Source: Pukyongia sp.
Lineage (GTDB): Bacteria > Bacteroidota > Bacteroidia > Flavobacteriales > Flavobacteriaceae
Reading direction: 5' to 3'
Assembly (NCBI GenBank): GCA_030148705.1
Contig: JASBSY010000014.1
Span: 609,939-673,938 of the forward strand
Length of the DNA: 64,000 nt
Shown here: positions 52,912 to 61,407 of the stretch, piece after piece
Layout: each line of letters begins with the position of its first letter
How positions within the stretch are numbered: position 1 is the stretch's first letter
Position numbers and translations under genes: made by a program
The notes under the pieces: generated by a model
Told to the model about the DNA's origin: nothing
What the model saw: only the letters and a program-made list of their open reading frames with translations
The model's database searches: none

Positions 52912-53567
52912 TGGCTACGATACTATGTCTTGAAACAGCCACGACGAATTGTTCAGTAGCGCTTTCGGTAAACGGAAGCGTTATTGCTTTACTGGAAGAT
53001 CAAAGCCCGGGATATTCACATGCGGAAAAGCTTCATGACTTTATTGGCAGGACGCTATCCGATTCCGGTCGTGGTGTAGGCGACCTGGATGCGGTAGCAG
53101 TGAGTAAGGGCCCCGGCTCCTATACAGGATTACGAATAGGCGTTTCTGCAGCCAAGGGACTGTGTTACTCCCAGGATATACCGCTAATCTCGGTCCCGAC
53201 CTTAACCGCTCTTGCATGGCAGGTTGAAACTACCGGTCTAATTGTGTCATTACTGGACGCCAGGCGAATGGAAGTCTATTCGGCAGTATTCGATAAGGAT
53301 AAACAACAACTACGCGAAACAAGAGCTGAAATTATCACCCCAAATTCGTTTTCGGAGTACCTGGAGCAGGGCATGGTTACTTTTATAGGTAGTGGTGTTG
53401 ACAAGCTTCAGGGGATTATTCCACATCCAAACGCAGTTTTCATCGAACACAAGCTCCCCTCTGCAGGTGAGATGGCAATGCTGGCCACAGACAAGTATAA
53501 AAAAAGCGACATCGAAGATGTCGCCTATTTTGAGCCTTATTACTTAAAGGACTTTGTTAGCGGTTAA
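52911..53567 (+). CDS. tsaB: tRNA N6-threonylcarbamoyladenosine biosynthesis protein TsaB
   Basis: Inactive ASKHA-fold partner of TsaD in t6A synthesis on tRNAs reading ANN codons. About 218 residues, the usual size. Motifs are ILCLETATTNCSVAL, AVSKGPGSYTGLRIG and the AAKGLCYS loop; the later VSLLDARRMEVYSAVF completes the fold. As typical of TsaB, the protein lacks the extra metal-binding His of TsaD. It overlaps the stop of the adaptor gene by one base, so the essential tRNA gene is transcribed with the efflux genes. It is convergent with the first of the three paralogous exported proteins, 2 nt away. Confidence 0.96.
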   Translation: MATILCLETATTNCSVALSVNGSVIALLEDQSPGYSHAEKLHDFIGRTLSDSGRGVGDLDAVAVSKGPGSYTGLRIGVSAAKGLCYSQDIPLISVPTLTALAWQVETTGLIVSLLDARRMEVYSAVFDKDKQQLRETRAEIITPNSFSEYLEQGMVTFIGSGVDKLQGIIPHPNAVFIEHKLPSAGEMAMLATDKYKKSDIEDVAYFEPYYLKDFVSG

Positions 53568-53569
53568 CA

Positions 53570-54298
53570 CTAAACGCCGTCGTAGTAACGAATTACACGA
53601 AGCAAATCATTTTCATCGTTCAAATCGAGACCGTTGTCGTTTACATAGTCCTTAACCAGGTCCATGTTATCTGAAAAGACCTTTAGTTTCTTCTTTTTAT
53701 TTGAAGGTAATTCGTAGAATTTTCCTGACTTTGTAACTATATAATAAATAGGATCATCCTTGAATTTTGCCGGGATATCGCGGGTTATTGACGTCGTTGC
53801 TTTCTTAGCCGGTGTAAAATCTTTTTTCATCTTTTTAAAGAGATCGTATTTCTGCCCTTCGAACAATACCTGGAAGTATCCACCGCCTTCAATTCCACCC
53901 TGATAGGGAACAAAAACGTAAATATCATTAACAATCTTCACATAGATGTCCGGGGCTTTGGTAAGTACCTTGGCATCTTCGTCGTCACTCACCAACGATT
54001 CTTTAATTTCCATTTCATCGGCAATAGCATTATACCGAAGCGCCACGTTGGTGGCCAGCAATTCTTTTCCCTTGTAAACATTTCCGGGCAAATAGGCGGG
54101 GTTATTATAAGGTGTTCCCGTATAACTGTCGGTATCTGTAAAATCGATTTCTCCCGACTGTCGCTTGATGTATTCATCCAACTGGTACAAATCGTTGGTA
54201 AATTGTCGCGTACTGGTTGGATTGGCAAATCCCTGCGCAGCGGCCTCATACAGACCGCCTGCGATCAGGAATGCAATTATTAAAGTTCTCTTTTTCAT
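53570..54298 (-). CDS. Exported protein of an unnamed paralogous family, copy 1
   Basis: About 242 residues with a signal peptide (cleavage near AAAQ). I do not recognise the family. It is clearly paralogous to the products at 56436-57149 and 57160-57861: all share LYQ(L/V)DE-IKRQ near the N-terminus, then GTPY-NP-Y--GNVYKG-EL, VALRYNA-ADEMEIKESL, KAPDIYVKI-NDI-VFVP, GGYF-VLFEG-K and a C-terminal LRVIRYYD. No Cys, no catalytic motif, mostly beta-strand-like with charged turns. The likely location is periplasmic or outer surface. It is convergent with tsaB and lies on the far side of a 476-nt gap from the AraC-type regulator, facing away from it. Confidence 0.8.
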   Translation of the reverse strand: MKKRTLIIAFLIAGGLYEAAAQGFANPTSTRQFTNDLYQLDEYIKRQSGEIDFTDTDSYTGTPYNNPAYLPGNVYKGKELLATNVALRYNAIADEMEIKESLVSDDEDAKVLTKAPDIYVKIVNDIYVFVPYQGGIEGGGYFQVLFEGQKYDLFKKMKKDFTPAKKATTSITRDIPAKFKDDPIYYIVTKSGKFYELPSNKKKKLKVFSDNMDLVKDYVNDNGLDLNDENDLLRVIRYYDGV

Positions 54299-54399
54299 TA
54301 TCTATATTTTCTATTTATGCTTATTGCAACGTTAAACTACTGCTAAACTAATCATGGTTTTAGGGATATACAAGGATTTAGGCTCTAGATTTATTAAAT

Positions 54400-54429
54400 C
54401 ACTGTCGGAATTTATAAATTAAGACAGTG
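54400..54429. repeat. Nested inverted repeat containing a palindromic core
   Basis: CACTGTC (54400-54406) and GACAGTG (54423-54429) form a 7-bp perfect inverted repeat around a loop that itself contains the 12-bp perfect palindrome AATTTATAAATT (54409-54420). The two levels are nearly concentric. Such symmetry suits a dimeric DNA-binding protein; the binding protein is unknown. Confidence 0.75.
54404..54419 (+). repeat. 16-bp direct repeat, copy 1
   Basis: GTCGGAATTTATAAAT occurs here and again, identical, at 54628-54643, on the same strand, 224 nt apart. Similarity continues past the 16 bp (T or G, then AAGA). The first copy overlaps the palindrome at 54400-54429; the second does not have the flanking inverted repeat. 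Confidence 0.8.
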
Positions 54430-54627
54430 GCCGAAAAACGGATATTGGAACGCAGTTTCAAACTTAGTGCTTTTAAGTCTTAAAGCATGCTCAGCACTTT
54501 TCGGTTTTCATTATTTTCAGGGCATTAGCAGAGTTTATGAATATGCTTACGCTTGAATTTATCATCCTCAAGAACGTTTTGAAGGAGAAGCCGGAATTTA
54601 TTAGCTGGTCACATAAGAGTTCATTGA

Positions 54628-54643
54628 GTCGGAATTTATAAAT
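54628..54643 (+). repeat. 16-bp direct repeat, copy 2
   Basis: Identical to 54404-54419. It lies 131 nt before the start of the TPR-AraC gene. It also overlaps the end of a short ORF, whose stop codon is formed within the repeat. Confidence 0.8.
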
Positions 54644-54774
54644 GAAGAGCAGGCTAAATAATTAATAACCAGTTAGTTCGTAAATTTAAGTGAAGATGTG
54701 GGCAAATCACTTTTAGAAACAGCGGCTAAAAGTCTAATTTTATGAGTGAAAGCCAATTATACCGATCAACCTAA

Positions 54775-56439
54775 ATGAGGCTACTTACTTACTTTATATT
54801 GTGTATTGCACTTAGCAGCTATGCTCAGGATGTTTCTGAGAAGCAACTGATGTCTTTGTCGTTCGATTCGTTACTTAGTCTGTATGACGAAGAAGTAAAA
54901 GATACGGTGCTGGCCGAAAAGATAGCAAGAATCTACATCAGGAAGGCTACTGAGCTAAAAGACAGTACAAAAATGGCCAGAGGATACACCCGTTTGTCTT
55001 TTATTGCCTATAGACGAGATGCCATCAAATACCTCGATACGGCCATTGTATTGTCACGGAACAGTACGCATAAGAATTTTCCAACGGTAGGTTATCTTTT
55101 TAAGTCACTGCATTATTATGAAAATGAAGAATACGAACGCAGCCTTCAAAGTGCTTTGCTGGGATATCAGTCCGCTCGCGCTAAAGGCCAGATCGGCCAT
55201 CAGATTACCGCGCTTCATCAAATAAACGATATCAATGAAATTTGGGGTGACTACGAAAAAGCGCTCACCGCGCATCTACTCACCTATAAATTGTTAATGC
55301 AAAACAAGAACAGCGAGCAGTATGAGCAGAATTATATGGCATCGCTGGAAGGTCTCGGCAGAAGTTATGTGAGGCTAAAGAAACCCGATTCGGCCCTGTA
55401 TTACTTCCGGCTTGGTATAGAGGAAGCCCTGAAACAAAAAGACACAGCGGCGTACTACGCCTTTGTATCCCGTTCCGGAACTGCACATTATGTGAATAAA
55501 CACTATAATGCGGCCCTGGATAGTTTGGAAAAGGCAGATCAGTTCAGAGAGGTTTTTAACAACAATTATTTACCCCATTACTACTTCTATAAGGGAAGTA
55601 TTTATAATGAAACCGGCAGGGTGGAAGAGGGTATGGAATACTTCAGAAAGATAGATTCCCTGTATGAAGAACGGAATATACTATATCCGGAGTTGCCACA
55701 AGTCTACGATAAACTGATAAATTATTACAAAGAGCAGCAAGCCGATGAGGAACAACTGCGATATCTGAGAAAGCTGGTGTTGGTATTACGACTGATAGAA
55801 GACAAAAAGCGAAACATTAACGAGAAAACGGTGAATGATTATAAGATTCCCAGACTGGTAGAAGAGAAGGAACTTTTAATTGCCGATCTGGAAGAAAAAA
55901 ATAAGAACTCTACCACAATCTTATGGCTGGCATTTGGTTTACTGGCTTTAAGCCTGGGCGTTATCGCTTATTACTTCAGAAGACAGCGCCTGTACAAAAA
56001 ACGCTTTGAAAACCTTATGGCTTCTGCGTACAACGATGAAGAACCCGTGACAGAAGACCTTCAGGATACCGGGATATCGCCGGAGATAATCGAAAACGTA
56101 CTGGAACGCTTGAAATCATTTGAACAGAACAGGGATTATCTTTCGCAGGAAATTTCCATGAATGAAATGGCAAAGTCTTTCGAAACCAACTCTACCTATT
56201 TATCGAAGATCATTAATATTAAAAAAGGAAAGAACTTTTCTCAGTATATCAATGATCTTAGGATCGATTTCGCGGTAGAGGAGCTAAAGAACAATAGCAC
56301 TTTCAGAAAATATACAATAAAGGCCATCGCCAATGAGTGCGGCTTTAAAAGTGCAGAGTCATTTTCAAAAAGCTTTTATAAGAAATACGGAATTTACCCC
56401 TCCTATTACCTAAAGCAACTTCAGCAAACCGATACTTAA
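54775..56439 (+). CDS. TPR-transmembrane-AraC hybrid regulator
   Basis: About 554 residues: a signal peptide (LLTYFILCIALSSYAQ), a periplasmic array of TPR-like helices (about 50-340; for example YFRLGIEEALKQKDTAAYYA and KGSIYNETGRVEEGMEYF), a coiled segment, one membrane helix (about 380-402) and a cytoplasmic AraC-type DNA-binding domain (about 455-550: SMNEMAKSFETNSTYLSKII, then IKAIANECGFKSAESFSKSFYKKYG). This design puts the sensor outside and the DNA-binding domain inside without a separate kinase. In Bacteroidota, such hybrids respond to envelope or carbohydrate signals. Here three paralogous exported proteins surround it, so they may be target or ligand. Its stop overlaps the stop of the convergent paralogue copy 2 by three bases. 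Confidence 0.9.
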   Translation: MRLLTYFILCIALSSYAQDVSEKQLMSLSFDSLLSLYDEEVKDTVLAEKIARIYIRKATELKDSTKMARGYTRLSFIAYRRDAIKYLDTAIVLSRNSTHKNFPTVGYLFKSLHYYENEEYERSLQSALLGYQSARAKGQIGHQITALHQINDINEIWGDYEKALTAHLLTYKLLMQNKNSEQYEQNYMASLEGLGRSYVRLKKPDSALYYFRLGIEEALKQKDTAAYYAFVSRSGTAHYVNKHYNAALDSLEKADQFREVFNNNYLPHYYFYKGSIYNETGRVEEGMEYFRKIDSLYEERNILYPELPQVYDKLINYYKEQQADEEQLRYLRKLVLVLRLIEDKKRNINEKTVNDYKIPRLVEEKELLIADLEEKNKNSTTILWLAFGLLALSLGVIAYYFRRQRLYKKRFENLMASAYNDEEPVTEDLQDTGISPEIIENVLERLKSFEQNRDYLSQEISMNEMAKSFETNSTYLSKIINIKKGKNFSQYINDLRIDFAVEELKNNSTFRKYTIKAIANECGFKSAESFSKSFYKKYGIYPSYYLKQLQQTDT

Positions 56440-57149
56440 GACTTGTCGTAATATTTAATTACCTCCAGCAGGTCCGCTTCTTCTTGCAGATCGAGCTCGC
56501 GCTGACTTGCATAGGCTTCAAGATTCGCTTTATCACCGCCAAAGATATCGAGCTTATTTACGCGGCTTTCCGGCAACTGGTAAAAGCGTCCGTTTTTAGC
56601 AACGACAAAATAGAGCGATTCATCCTTAAAGATTGGAAGTATGTCTTTAGTAAGTGAGGACGATGCCTTTCGTCCGGGTTGGAATTCCTTTATGATCTTC
56701 TTGTATAGATCTACCTTTTTCCCTTCAAACAGAATCTGAAAATACCCACCTTCCTCAATACTGCCATTCAGGGGGACAAATACGAAAATATCATCTTTAA
56801 TCTTGACGTAGATATCGGGATCCTTGGTTAAAGACCTGGCATCTTCGTCTTTGGAAAGCAGGGATTCCTTTATTTCCATTTCATCGGCGACGGCGTTATA
56901 ACGAAGTGCGATTTTATAAGCCATAAGCTCATCGCCTTTGTACACATTACCTTCCTGATAATCAGGGTTGTGATAAGGAGTTCCCTTGTATTGGTCGGGA
57001 TTTGAAAACCGGTCGCCTGAAGTCTGGCGTTTTATATGTTCATCTACCTGATAGAGCTCATTAATGGTTCTCCTGGTCTGGAACTGTGCCAGCAAGGAGT
57101 TGGCCGCCAGCAACAGGCCAAGGGATAGTACAAGAGCTCTTACATTCAA
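56436..57149 (-). CDS. Exported protein of the same unnamed paralogous family, copy 2
   Basis: About 237 residues. The only start allowed by the frame is TTG 57149, since a stop lies two codons upstream; it yields a good signal peptide (VLSLGLLLAANSLLAQ). The core matches copy 1 closely: LYQVDEHIKRQTSG, GTPYHNPDYQEGNVYKGDEL, ALRYNAVADEMEIKESL, KDPDIYVKIKDDIFVFVP and LLEVIKYYD. It appears more similar to copy 1 than to copy 3. It lies 10 nt downstream of copy 3 and is likely co-transcribed with it. Its stop codon overlaps that of the convergent regulator (TTAA). Function unknown; no active-site residues can be pointed to. Confidence 0.78.
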   Translation of the reverse strand: MNVRALVLSLGLLLAANSLLAQFQTRRTINELYQVDEHIKRQTSGDRFSNPDQYKGTPYHNPDYQEGNVYKGDELMAYKIALRYNAVADEMEIKESLLSKDEDARSLTKDPDIYVKIKDDIFVFVPLNGSIEEGGYFQILFEGKKVDLYKKIIKEFQPGRKASSSLTKDILPIFKDESLYFVVAKNGRFYQLPESRVNKLDIFGGDKANLEAYASQRELDLQEEADLLEVIKYYDKS

Positions 57150-57159
57150 GTTTTAGATG

Positions 57160-57861
57160 TTAAGGGATACTGTTGTAGAACATAAGGAGTTTTTTCAGGT
57201 CACCAATCTTGTTCACATTGATTTTCTCTTCCCGAATATATTCCTTCACGGCTTTTTTGTGTTGTGCAAAGCTGTTAATCTTTCCGTTTCGGGAATTAGG
57301 GAGTTCTACCAGTTCGTTGTTTTCGTTCATAAAGTAAAGATCGATATGCTCCCGGTACATTGGCAGAATATCTGCTGCCATCGAGTTGATCGATTTTTTA
57401 CCTTCCACATATTCTTTAGTCATTTTACGGTACAGGCTCATTGTGCTGCCCTCAAGTAAAACCTCGAAATATCCGCCTACTTCTTTTTCCGACTTCGGGG
57501 CGATGTACACGAACGACCTGTTCATGATCTTCACATAAACTTCAGGGTCCTGTAACAAGACCTTAGCATCGTAATTTGAGGTGTTAATGGATTTCTTTAT
57601 TTCGATCTCATCTCTAAGTGCATTATATCGTAAAGCAACGTTTGAAGCGACTAATTCACCATTGCGATATACGTTTCCGTTTTGAAATGCCTTGTCTTCG
57701 TATGGAGAACCGGTATATTCATAACCGTTCATTGGCTTGGATATACTTCTCTGTGTAATAAACGTGGCGGTTTCAGAATCATTGAAGACTTCCTGTGCCT
57801 GCATTGAGTTAGTGTTAAAGAAAATGGCGAACAGGAATAAGGCAATAAAATATTTTTTCAT
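57160..57861 (-). CDS. Exported protein of the same unnamed paralogous family, copy 3
   Basis: About 233 residues with a signal peptide (FIALFLFAIFFNTNSMQAQ). It is the most diverged copy: it lacks the LYQ-DE-IKRQ segment but keeps GSPYEDKAFQNGNVYRNGEL, VALRYNALRDEIEIKKSI, DPEVYVKIMNRSFVYIAP, GGYFEVLLEG and LKKLLMFYNS. It heads the pair with copy 2, 10 nt downstream. A minus-strand TATTTTTG box lies about 38 nt upstream. The shared pattern of a conserved N-Y-N-A beta-like core and a variable C-terminal third suggests a common fold with differing ligand or partner surfaces. Function unknown. Confidence 0.75.
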   Translation of the reverse strand: MKKYFIALFLFAIFFNTNSMQAQEVFNDSETATFITQRSISKPMNGYEYTGSPYEDKAFQNGNVYRNGELVASNVALRYNALRDEIEIKKSINTSNYDAKVLLQDPEVYVKIMNRSFVYIAPKSEKEVGGYFEVLLEGSTMSLYRKMTKEYVEGKKSINSMAADILPMYREHIDLYFMNENNELVELPNSRNGKINSFAQHKKAVKEYIREEKINVNKIGDLKKLLMFYNSIP

Positions 57862-57898
57862 CTTAGAATGTAAATTTTTAAAAGTTATTATCGCGCTG

Positions 57899-57906
57899 CA
57901 AAAATA
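57899..57906 (-). promoter_or_regulatory. Putative -7 box for paralogue copies 3 and 2
   Basis: CAAAAATA on the + strand reads TATTTTTG on the minus strand, matching TAnnTTTG. It lies 38 nt upstream of the copy 3 start. A possible TTG (CAA at 57924-57926) is 17 nt further upstream. The rest of the 204-nt gap to the MscS gene shows no other clear element. Confidence 0.45.
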
Positions 57907-58065
57907 GCAGCAAACCGTTTAAATCAAAATTAATGCCACACTATTTGGCAATCTGTTGTCGTGATTTATAAAAAACAGTCGATTTCAAAGGTGAAAAATC
58001 ACTCATCCGCGATTTTTCAAAACGCGAAGATAATAAATATGAGTTAGTTATATGTTAAAGGGATA

Positions 58066-58899
58066 TTAATTCTCTTTATACATATGAACATCCATCTGCG
58101 GATACGGAATGGTAATCCCAGCAGCTTCAAGCCGTTTCTTGCCCTCTTCCAGCATATAGAATCTGGTGTTCCAGAAGTCTTCAATTGTTGTCCAATAACG
58201 TACTGATATTGTAACGGCACTATCTCCCAGCTCCGCTACCACGATCTGTGGCAACTTATCTTCATGTTTAAAGACAGTTTCTTGCTCTTCAACCAGCTCG
58301 CCTAGGATTTCCTTGGCCTTCCTGATATCGGAATCGTAACTTATCCCAAAACCGATATTCTCGCGCCTTATTCCTTCTTCCGTAAAATTAATGATGGTGT
58401 CGTTCGAAAGCTTTCCGTTGGGAATAATTGCAAGTTGATTTCCGAAAGTTAGCAGCTTTGTTGTAAAAATATTGATTTCTTTCACCGTTCCCTCAACATC
58501 CTGTGCTTTGATGAAGTCGTTTATCCTGAAGGGCTTCAGCAATAGGATGAGTACACCTCCTGCAAAATTGGCGAGTGACCCTTGCAGTGCAAGGCCTATG
58601 GCCAAACCGGCGGCACCAATAATGGCCACAAGCGATGCAGATTCCACACCCAGCTTATTGATTACCATTACAAACAACAGGACCTTTAACGACCAGTTTA
58701 TCAGGTTTGCTACGAATGTTTCCAGGGTTGGATCGAAGTCCTTTTTATCGAAGATCTTTTTAACAATACGATTCACTACCCGGATGGCCCAAAGACCAAA
58801 CACCAGTAACAATATGGAAACTACCAGCGTGGGCAAATAATCCAGTAGCATATTTCCGTATTTTTCTACATAATGATCAAAGTTGTTCAATTTGTCCAT
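58066..58899 (-). CDS. MscS-family small-conductance mechanosensitive channel
   Basis: About 277 residues from ATG 58899; an in-frame TTG at 58908 would overlap the upstream stop by 3 nt and seems unneeded. Three membrane helices come first (about 22-42, 65-85 and 92-125), the third being the pore helix with its Gly/Ala ridge (GAAGLAIGLALQGSLANFAGG; the core is GLALQGSL). A beta domain (VEGTVKEINIFTTKL, IPNGKLSND) and an alpha/beta cytoplasmic vestibule follow (YDSDIRKAKEILGEL), matching MscS. It opens under membrane tension to release solutes on osmotic downshock. It follows the DUF255 gene by 5 nt and is therefore in its operon. Confidence 0.95.
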   Translation of the reverse strand: MDKLNNFDHYVEKYGNMLLDYLPTLVVSILLLVFGLWAIRVVNRIVKKIFDKKDFDPTLETFVANLINWSLKVLLFVMVINKLGVESASLVAIIGAAGLAIGLALQGSLANFAGGVLILLLKPFRINDFIKAQDVEGTVKEINIFTTKLLTFGNQLAIIPNGKLSNDTIINFTEEGIRRENIGFGISYDSDIRKAKEILGELVEEQETVFKHEDKLPQIVVAELGDSAVTISVRYWTTIEDFWNTRFYMLEEGKKRLEAAGITIPYPQMDVHMYKEN

Positions 58900-58904
58900 T
58901 TCCT

Positions 58905-61019
58905 TCAAAATTTGTTAACAGATTCGATTGCCTTCTCGGTCTCCTTAACCGGAAGTTTACACGTATTGTCCACACATACATATATAAACGTCTGTCCTTC
59001 CACATAACGCCCCTCTAAAAGATAACTGTCATTTTTTGTAGTACTGCCCGCGATTAACTTGTTAGGAATATAGTAGGTGTTTATTTCCCGTATCTTTTCC
59101 ATCGCACGCTCACCAACCACAACAATCTCGAAATAATCTGTTTTATAATTTGCCAGCAGGTCCATCCAGTTCGAGAAACTATTGGGGTACTGTTCTAATT
59201 CTTCAAGTACATTTTTAAGCATTTGCACCGCTGTTTCTCCGTATTTTGGCTGGTCGTAATAGTGGGATAATTTAAACAGGTTCTTTGCCATTGTGGAATT
59301 GGAGGCCGGAATCACATTGTCCCTGTAATCGATATTCCTGGCAACAAGTTTTCTATCGTCATTCGAGGTAAAATAAAACATATGTTTTTCCGAATCGAAG
59401 AACTTTAGGTATGTGTATTCCGCTAATTCCCGGGATTCTTGCAACCAGCGTTCATCCAAAGTAACCTCGTAGAGTGCGATAAAAGCTTCGATAACAGCCG
59501 AATAATCCTCCAGGTAGCCGTTTATGGAACTTTTGCCATTTTTATAGGTATGAAAGAGGCCGCCGTCATCTTTTTTCTGGTTGTTAACCAGAAATTCGGC
59601 GTTTTTACGGGCAGCATCCAGGTATCGTTCATCCCGGAGGACTTTGTACGCGTCTACAAGTCCTTTTAACATCAGCCCGTTCCATGAAGTAAGGGTTTTA
59701 TCGTCAAGACGAGGCTTTTCTCGCTTATTCCTGTGCTCCAAAAGCATGGACTTCCAGCTGTCGAGTTTACCTTGAAGTGTTTCTGAACTGAGATTATATT
59801 TCGAAATAATTTCCTCATCAGTCTTAGTCCGAATCAATATATAATGATCGTCTTCCCATTTACCATAATCGTTGACGTTATAATAATCTGAAAAAATCTG
59901 AAAATCCTTACCCAGTAATTTTTCGAGTTCTTCTTTTGTGTAGATATAATACGCCCCCTCTACCAACTCACCTTCTTCGTTAATACTATCGGCATCCAGC
60001 GAGGAATAGAAAGCCCCTTCCTTGTTCGTAAGTTCTTGCAAAACGAAATTTACTGTTTCTTCAACAACCTGTTTATACAATGGGTTTTTAGTGGCACTAT
60101 AAGCTTCACTGTAGAGGCTTACCATTTGTCCGTTATCGTAAAGCATCTTTTCAAAATGAGGGACGTGCCAGCGCTCGTCGGTACTGTAGCGCGCAAATCC
60201 GCCCCCAATATGGTCGTAAATACCTCCGTAAGCCATTTTATCGAGGGTGAGCTTTACAAAATCCAGCAGTTCCTCATCTTGCTGCTGGACCGCATGGCGT
60301 AGAAGAAATTGATAATTATTTGGCATCATGAACTTGGGTGCCCGGTTATACCCGCCATTTCTCTTGTCGAACCCCTGCCTCCATTTATCCACCAGTGTGC
60401 GGGAGTTGTATGCCGAAAAATCGACATCCTCATCGTTAAAACTAACGAGATCCATGGATTTTATACCCGCTTCGAGCTTGTCGGCGTATTCGATTAGACG
60501 CTCGGGTTCTTCCAGGTACAGTTCTTGAATGCGTGTTATGCGTTGTATCCAGTCTTCCTTGGTGAAATAAGTTCCTCCCCACACCGGCCGTCCGTCCGGC
60601 AGGGCGATGACGTTAAGCGGCCATCCTGCACGTCCTGTCATCAGTTCGACTGCATTTATATAGATTTGATCGACATCCGGGCGTTCTTCCCTATCTACTT
60701 TGATATTGATAAAATTGGAGTTCATTACGGCAGCCACGGTCGAATCTTCAAAGCTCTCTTTTTCCATCACGTGGCACCAATGGCAGGCAGCATATCCAAT
60801 ACTGATCAAGATCAGTTTTTTCTCTTCTTTGGCCTTGTTCAGGGATTTTTCATTCCAGGCCCGCCAGTTTACCGGGTTGTGTGCGTGTTGCAGCAAATAC
60901 GGACTGGATTCGGAAATAAGCTCGTTGGTATACTGATGTTCTTCAGGCATTTCTTCTTTTGGTGAATTACAGGCGTAAATCAATGAAAGCAGCGATAAAG
61001 CCAATAAGTTTCTTGTCAT
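58905..61019 (-). CDS. DUF255/YyaL-type thioredoxin-domain lipoprotein
   Basis: About 704 residues. A lipoprotein signal ends IYAC, so this copy is exported, whereas most YyaL-like proteins are cytosolic. The N-terminal domain (about 30-190) is thioredoxin-like with the family site ACHWCHVM and the hallmark opening [14 protein letters not shown] and [11 protein letters not shown]. Residues about 230-690 form an (alpha/alpha)6 barrel like that of N-acylglucosamine epimerases ([18 protein letters not shown]; then [11 protein letters not shown]). The family (also called spermatogenesis-associated 20) has no settled function; a sugar-handling or redox-linked role has been suggested. It is upstream of mscS in one operon and has a minus-strand TAnnTTTG box. 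Confidence 0.93.
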   Translation of the reverse strand: MTRNLLALSLLSLIYACNSPKEEMPEEHQYTNELISESSPYLLQHAHNPVNWRAWNEKSLNKAKEEKKLILISIGYAACHWCHVMEKESFEDSTVAAVMNSNFINIKVDREERPDVDQIYINAVELMTGRAGWPLNVIALPDGRPVWGGTYFTKEDWIQRITRIQELYLEEPERLIEYADKLEAGIKSMDLVSFNDEDVDFSAYNSRTLVDKWRQGFDKRNGGYNRAPKFMMPNNYQFLLRHAVQQQDEELLDFVKLTLDKMAYGGIYDHIGGGFARYSTDERWHVPHFEKMLYDNGQMVSLYSEAYSATKNPLYKQVVEETVNFVLQELTNKEGAFYSSLDADSINEEGELVEGAYYIYTKEELEKLLGKDFQIFSDYYNVNDYGKWEDDHYILIRTKTDEEIISKYNLSSETLQGKLDSWKSMLLEHRNKREKPRLDDKTLTSWNGLMLKGLVDAYKVLRDERYLDAARKNAEFLVNNQKKDDGGLFHTYKNGKSSINGYLEDYSAVIEAFIALYEVTLDERWLQESRELAEYTYLKFFDSEKHMFYFTSNDDRKLVARNIDYRDNVIPASNSTMAKNLFKLSHYYDQPKYGETAVQMLKNVLEELEQYPNSFSNWMDLLANYKTDYFEIVVVGERAMEKIREINTYYIPNKLIAGSTTKNDSYLLEGRYVEGQTFIYVCVDNTCKLPVKETEKAIESVNKF

Positions 61020-61037
61020 TCTTTTGGTTTAAGTACA

Positions 61038-61045
61038 CAAAAATA
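61038..61045 (-). promoter_or_regulatory. Putative -7 box for the DUF255-mscS operon
   Basis: CAAAAATA on the + strand reads TATTTTTG on the minus strand, matching TAnnTTTG, and lies 19 nt upstream of the DUF255 gene start. A CAA about 16 nt further out may be part of a -33 element. Confidence 0.45.
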
Positions 61046-61125
61046 CGCTTTTGATTATTTTCAAAAACGTATTAAGCGTTAAAGGAGAAGAAATAAGGAC
61101 TCTTTACTCTACAAACTGACAGCTT

Positions 61126-61326
61126 TTAGTCTACTTCAAAAGTTATTTTAGCGTTCACCCGAAACTCGGTAATGCCCTCGCCATTAACGATGGCGCTTTG
61201 TTCCTTAACATATACGGAACGAATGTTCTTTACACTCTTCGCCGCATGTTTTACTGCATTTCTGGTCGCGTCCTCCCAGCTTTCAGAAGAATTTGATAGA
61301 ATTTCAATTACCTTTAATACTGCCAT
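61126..61326 (-). CDS. Dodecin family flavin-binding protein
   Basis: About 66 residues, the canonical dodecin size. The sequence follows the family from VLKVIEILSNSSESWEDA through RNAVKHAAKSVKNIRSVYV to EFRVNAKITFEVD, with a beta-alpha-beta-beta layout. In dodecins a Trp stacks on the isoalloxazine ring; here the only Trp is in SESWED, which is the conserved N-terminal Trp rather than the flavin-stacking one, and the residue at the stacking position reads Val in RSVYV (commonly Trp in bacterial forms, as in IRWFEV). The protein assembles into a hollow dodecamer storing flavin or CoA. Loss of the stacking Trp could alter ligand preference. Confidence 0.9.
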   Translation of the reverse strand: MAVLKVIEILSNSSESWEDATRNAVKHAAKSVKNIRSVYVKEQSAIVNGEGITEFRVNAKITFEVD

Positions 61327-61407
61327 AATTTCTTGTTTTAAATGTGATTAAATCAAGTTAAGGCTTATATAATCGAAAGTTCTGAAAATATTCTTAAAAA
61401 TACACTT

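Larger units (their letters stand above)
54299..54774. other. 476-nt intergenic gap with repeats and palindromes
   Basis: No convincing gene lies here. It separates the divergent paralogue (minus) and TPR-AraC gene (plus) and is AT-rich. A 34-codon ORF (ATG 54537 to 54641) is present but short and unmatched to any family I know, so I do not call it. The gap contains a 16-bp direct repeat (54404-54419 and 54628-54643), a nested palindrome around the first copy (54400-54429) and a longer imperfect hairpin (about 54466-54505, arms GTGCT and AGCAC). No TAnnTTTG box was recognised on either strand, so the promoters here are unassigned. It may be the operator region of the divergent pair. Confidence 0.7.

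Noticed and set aside
54537..54641. 34-codon ORF in the gap before the TPR-AraC gene
   Set aside because: It is too short to judge, has no signal peptide, no family resemblance, and its stop lies in the repeated 16-mer; described only as part of the gap.
53570..57861. Idea that the three paralogues are GldN/GldO-type gliding proteins
   Set aside because: They are exported and of similar general style, but I could not match the GldN motifs I remember, and the neighbours are not gld genes.
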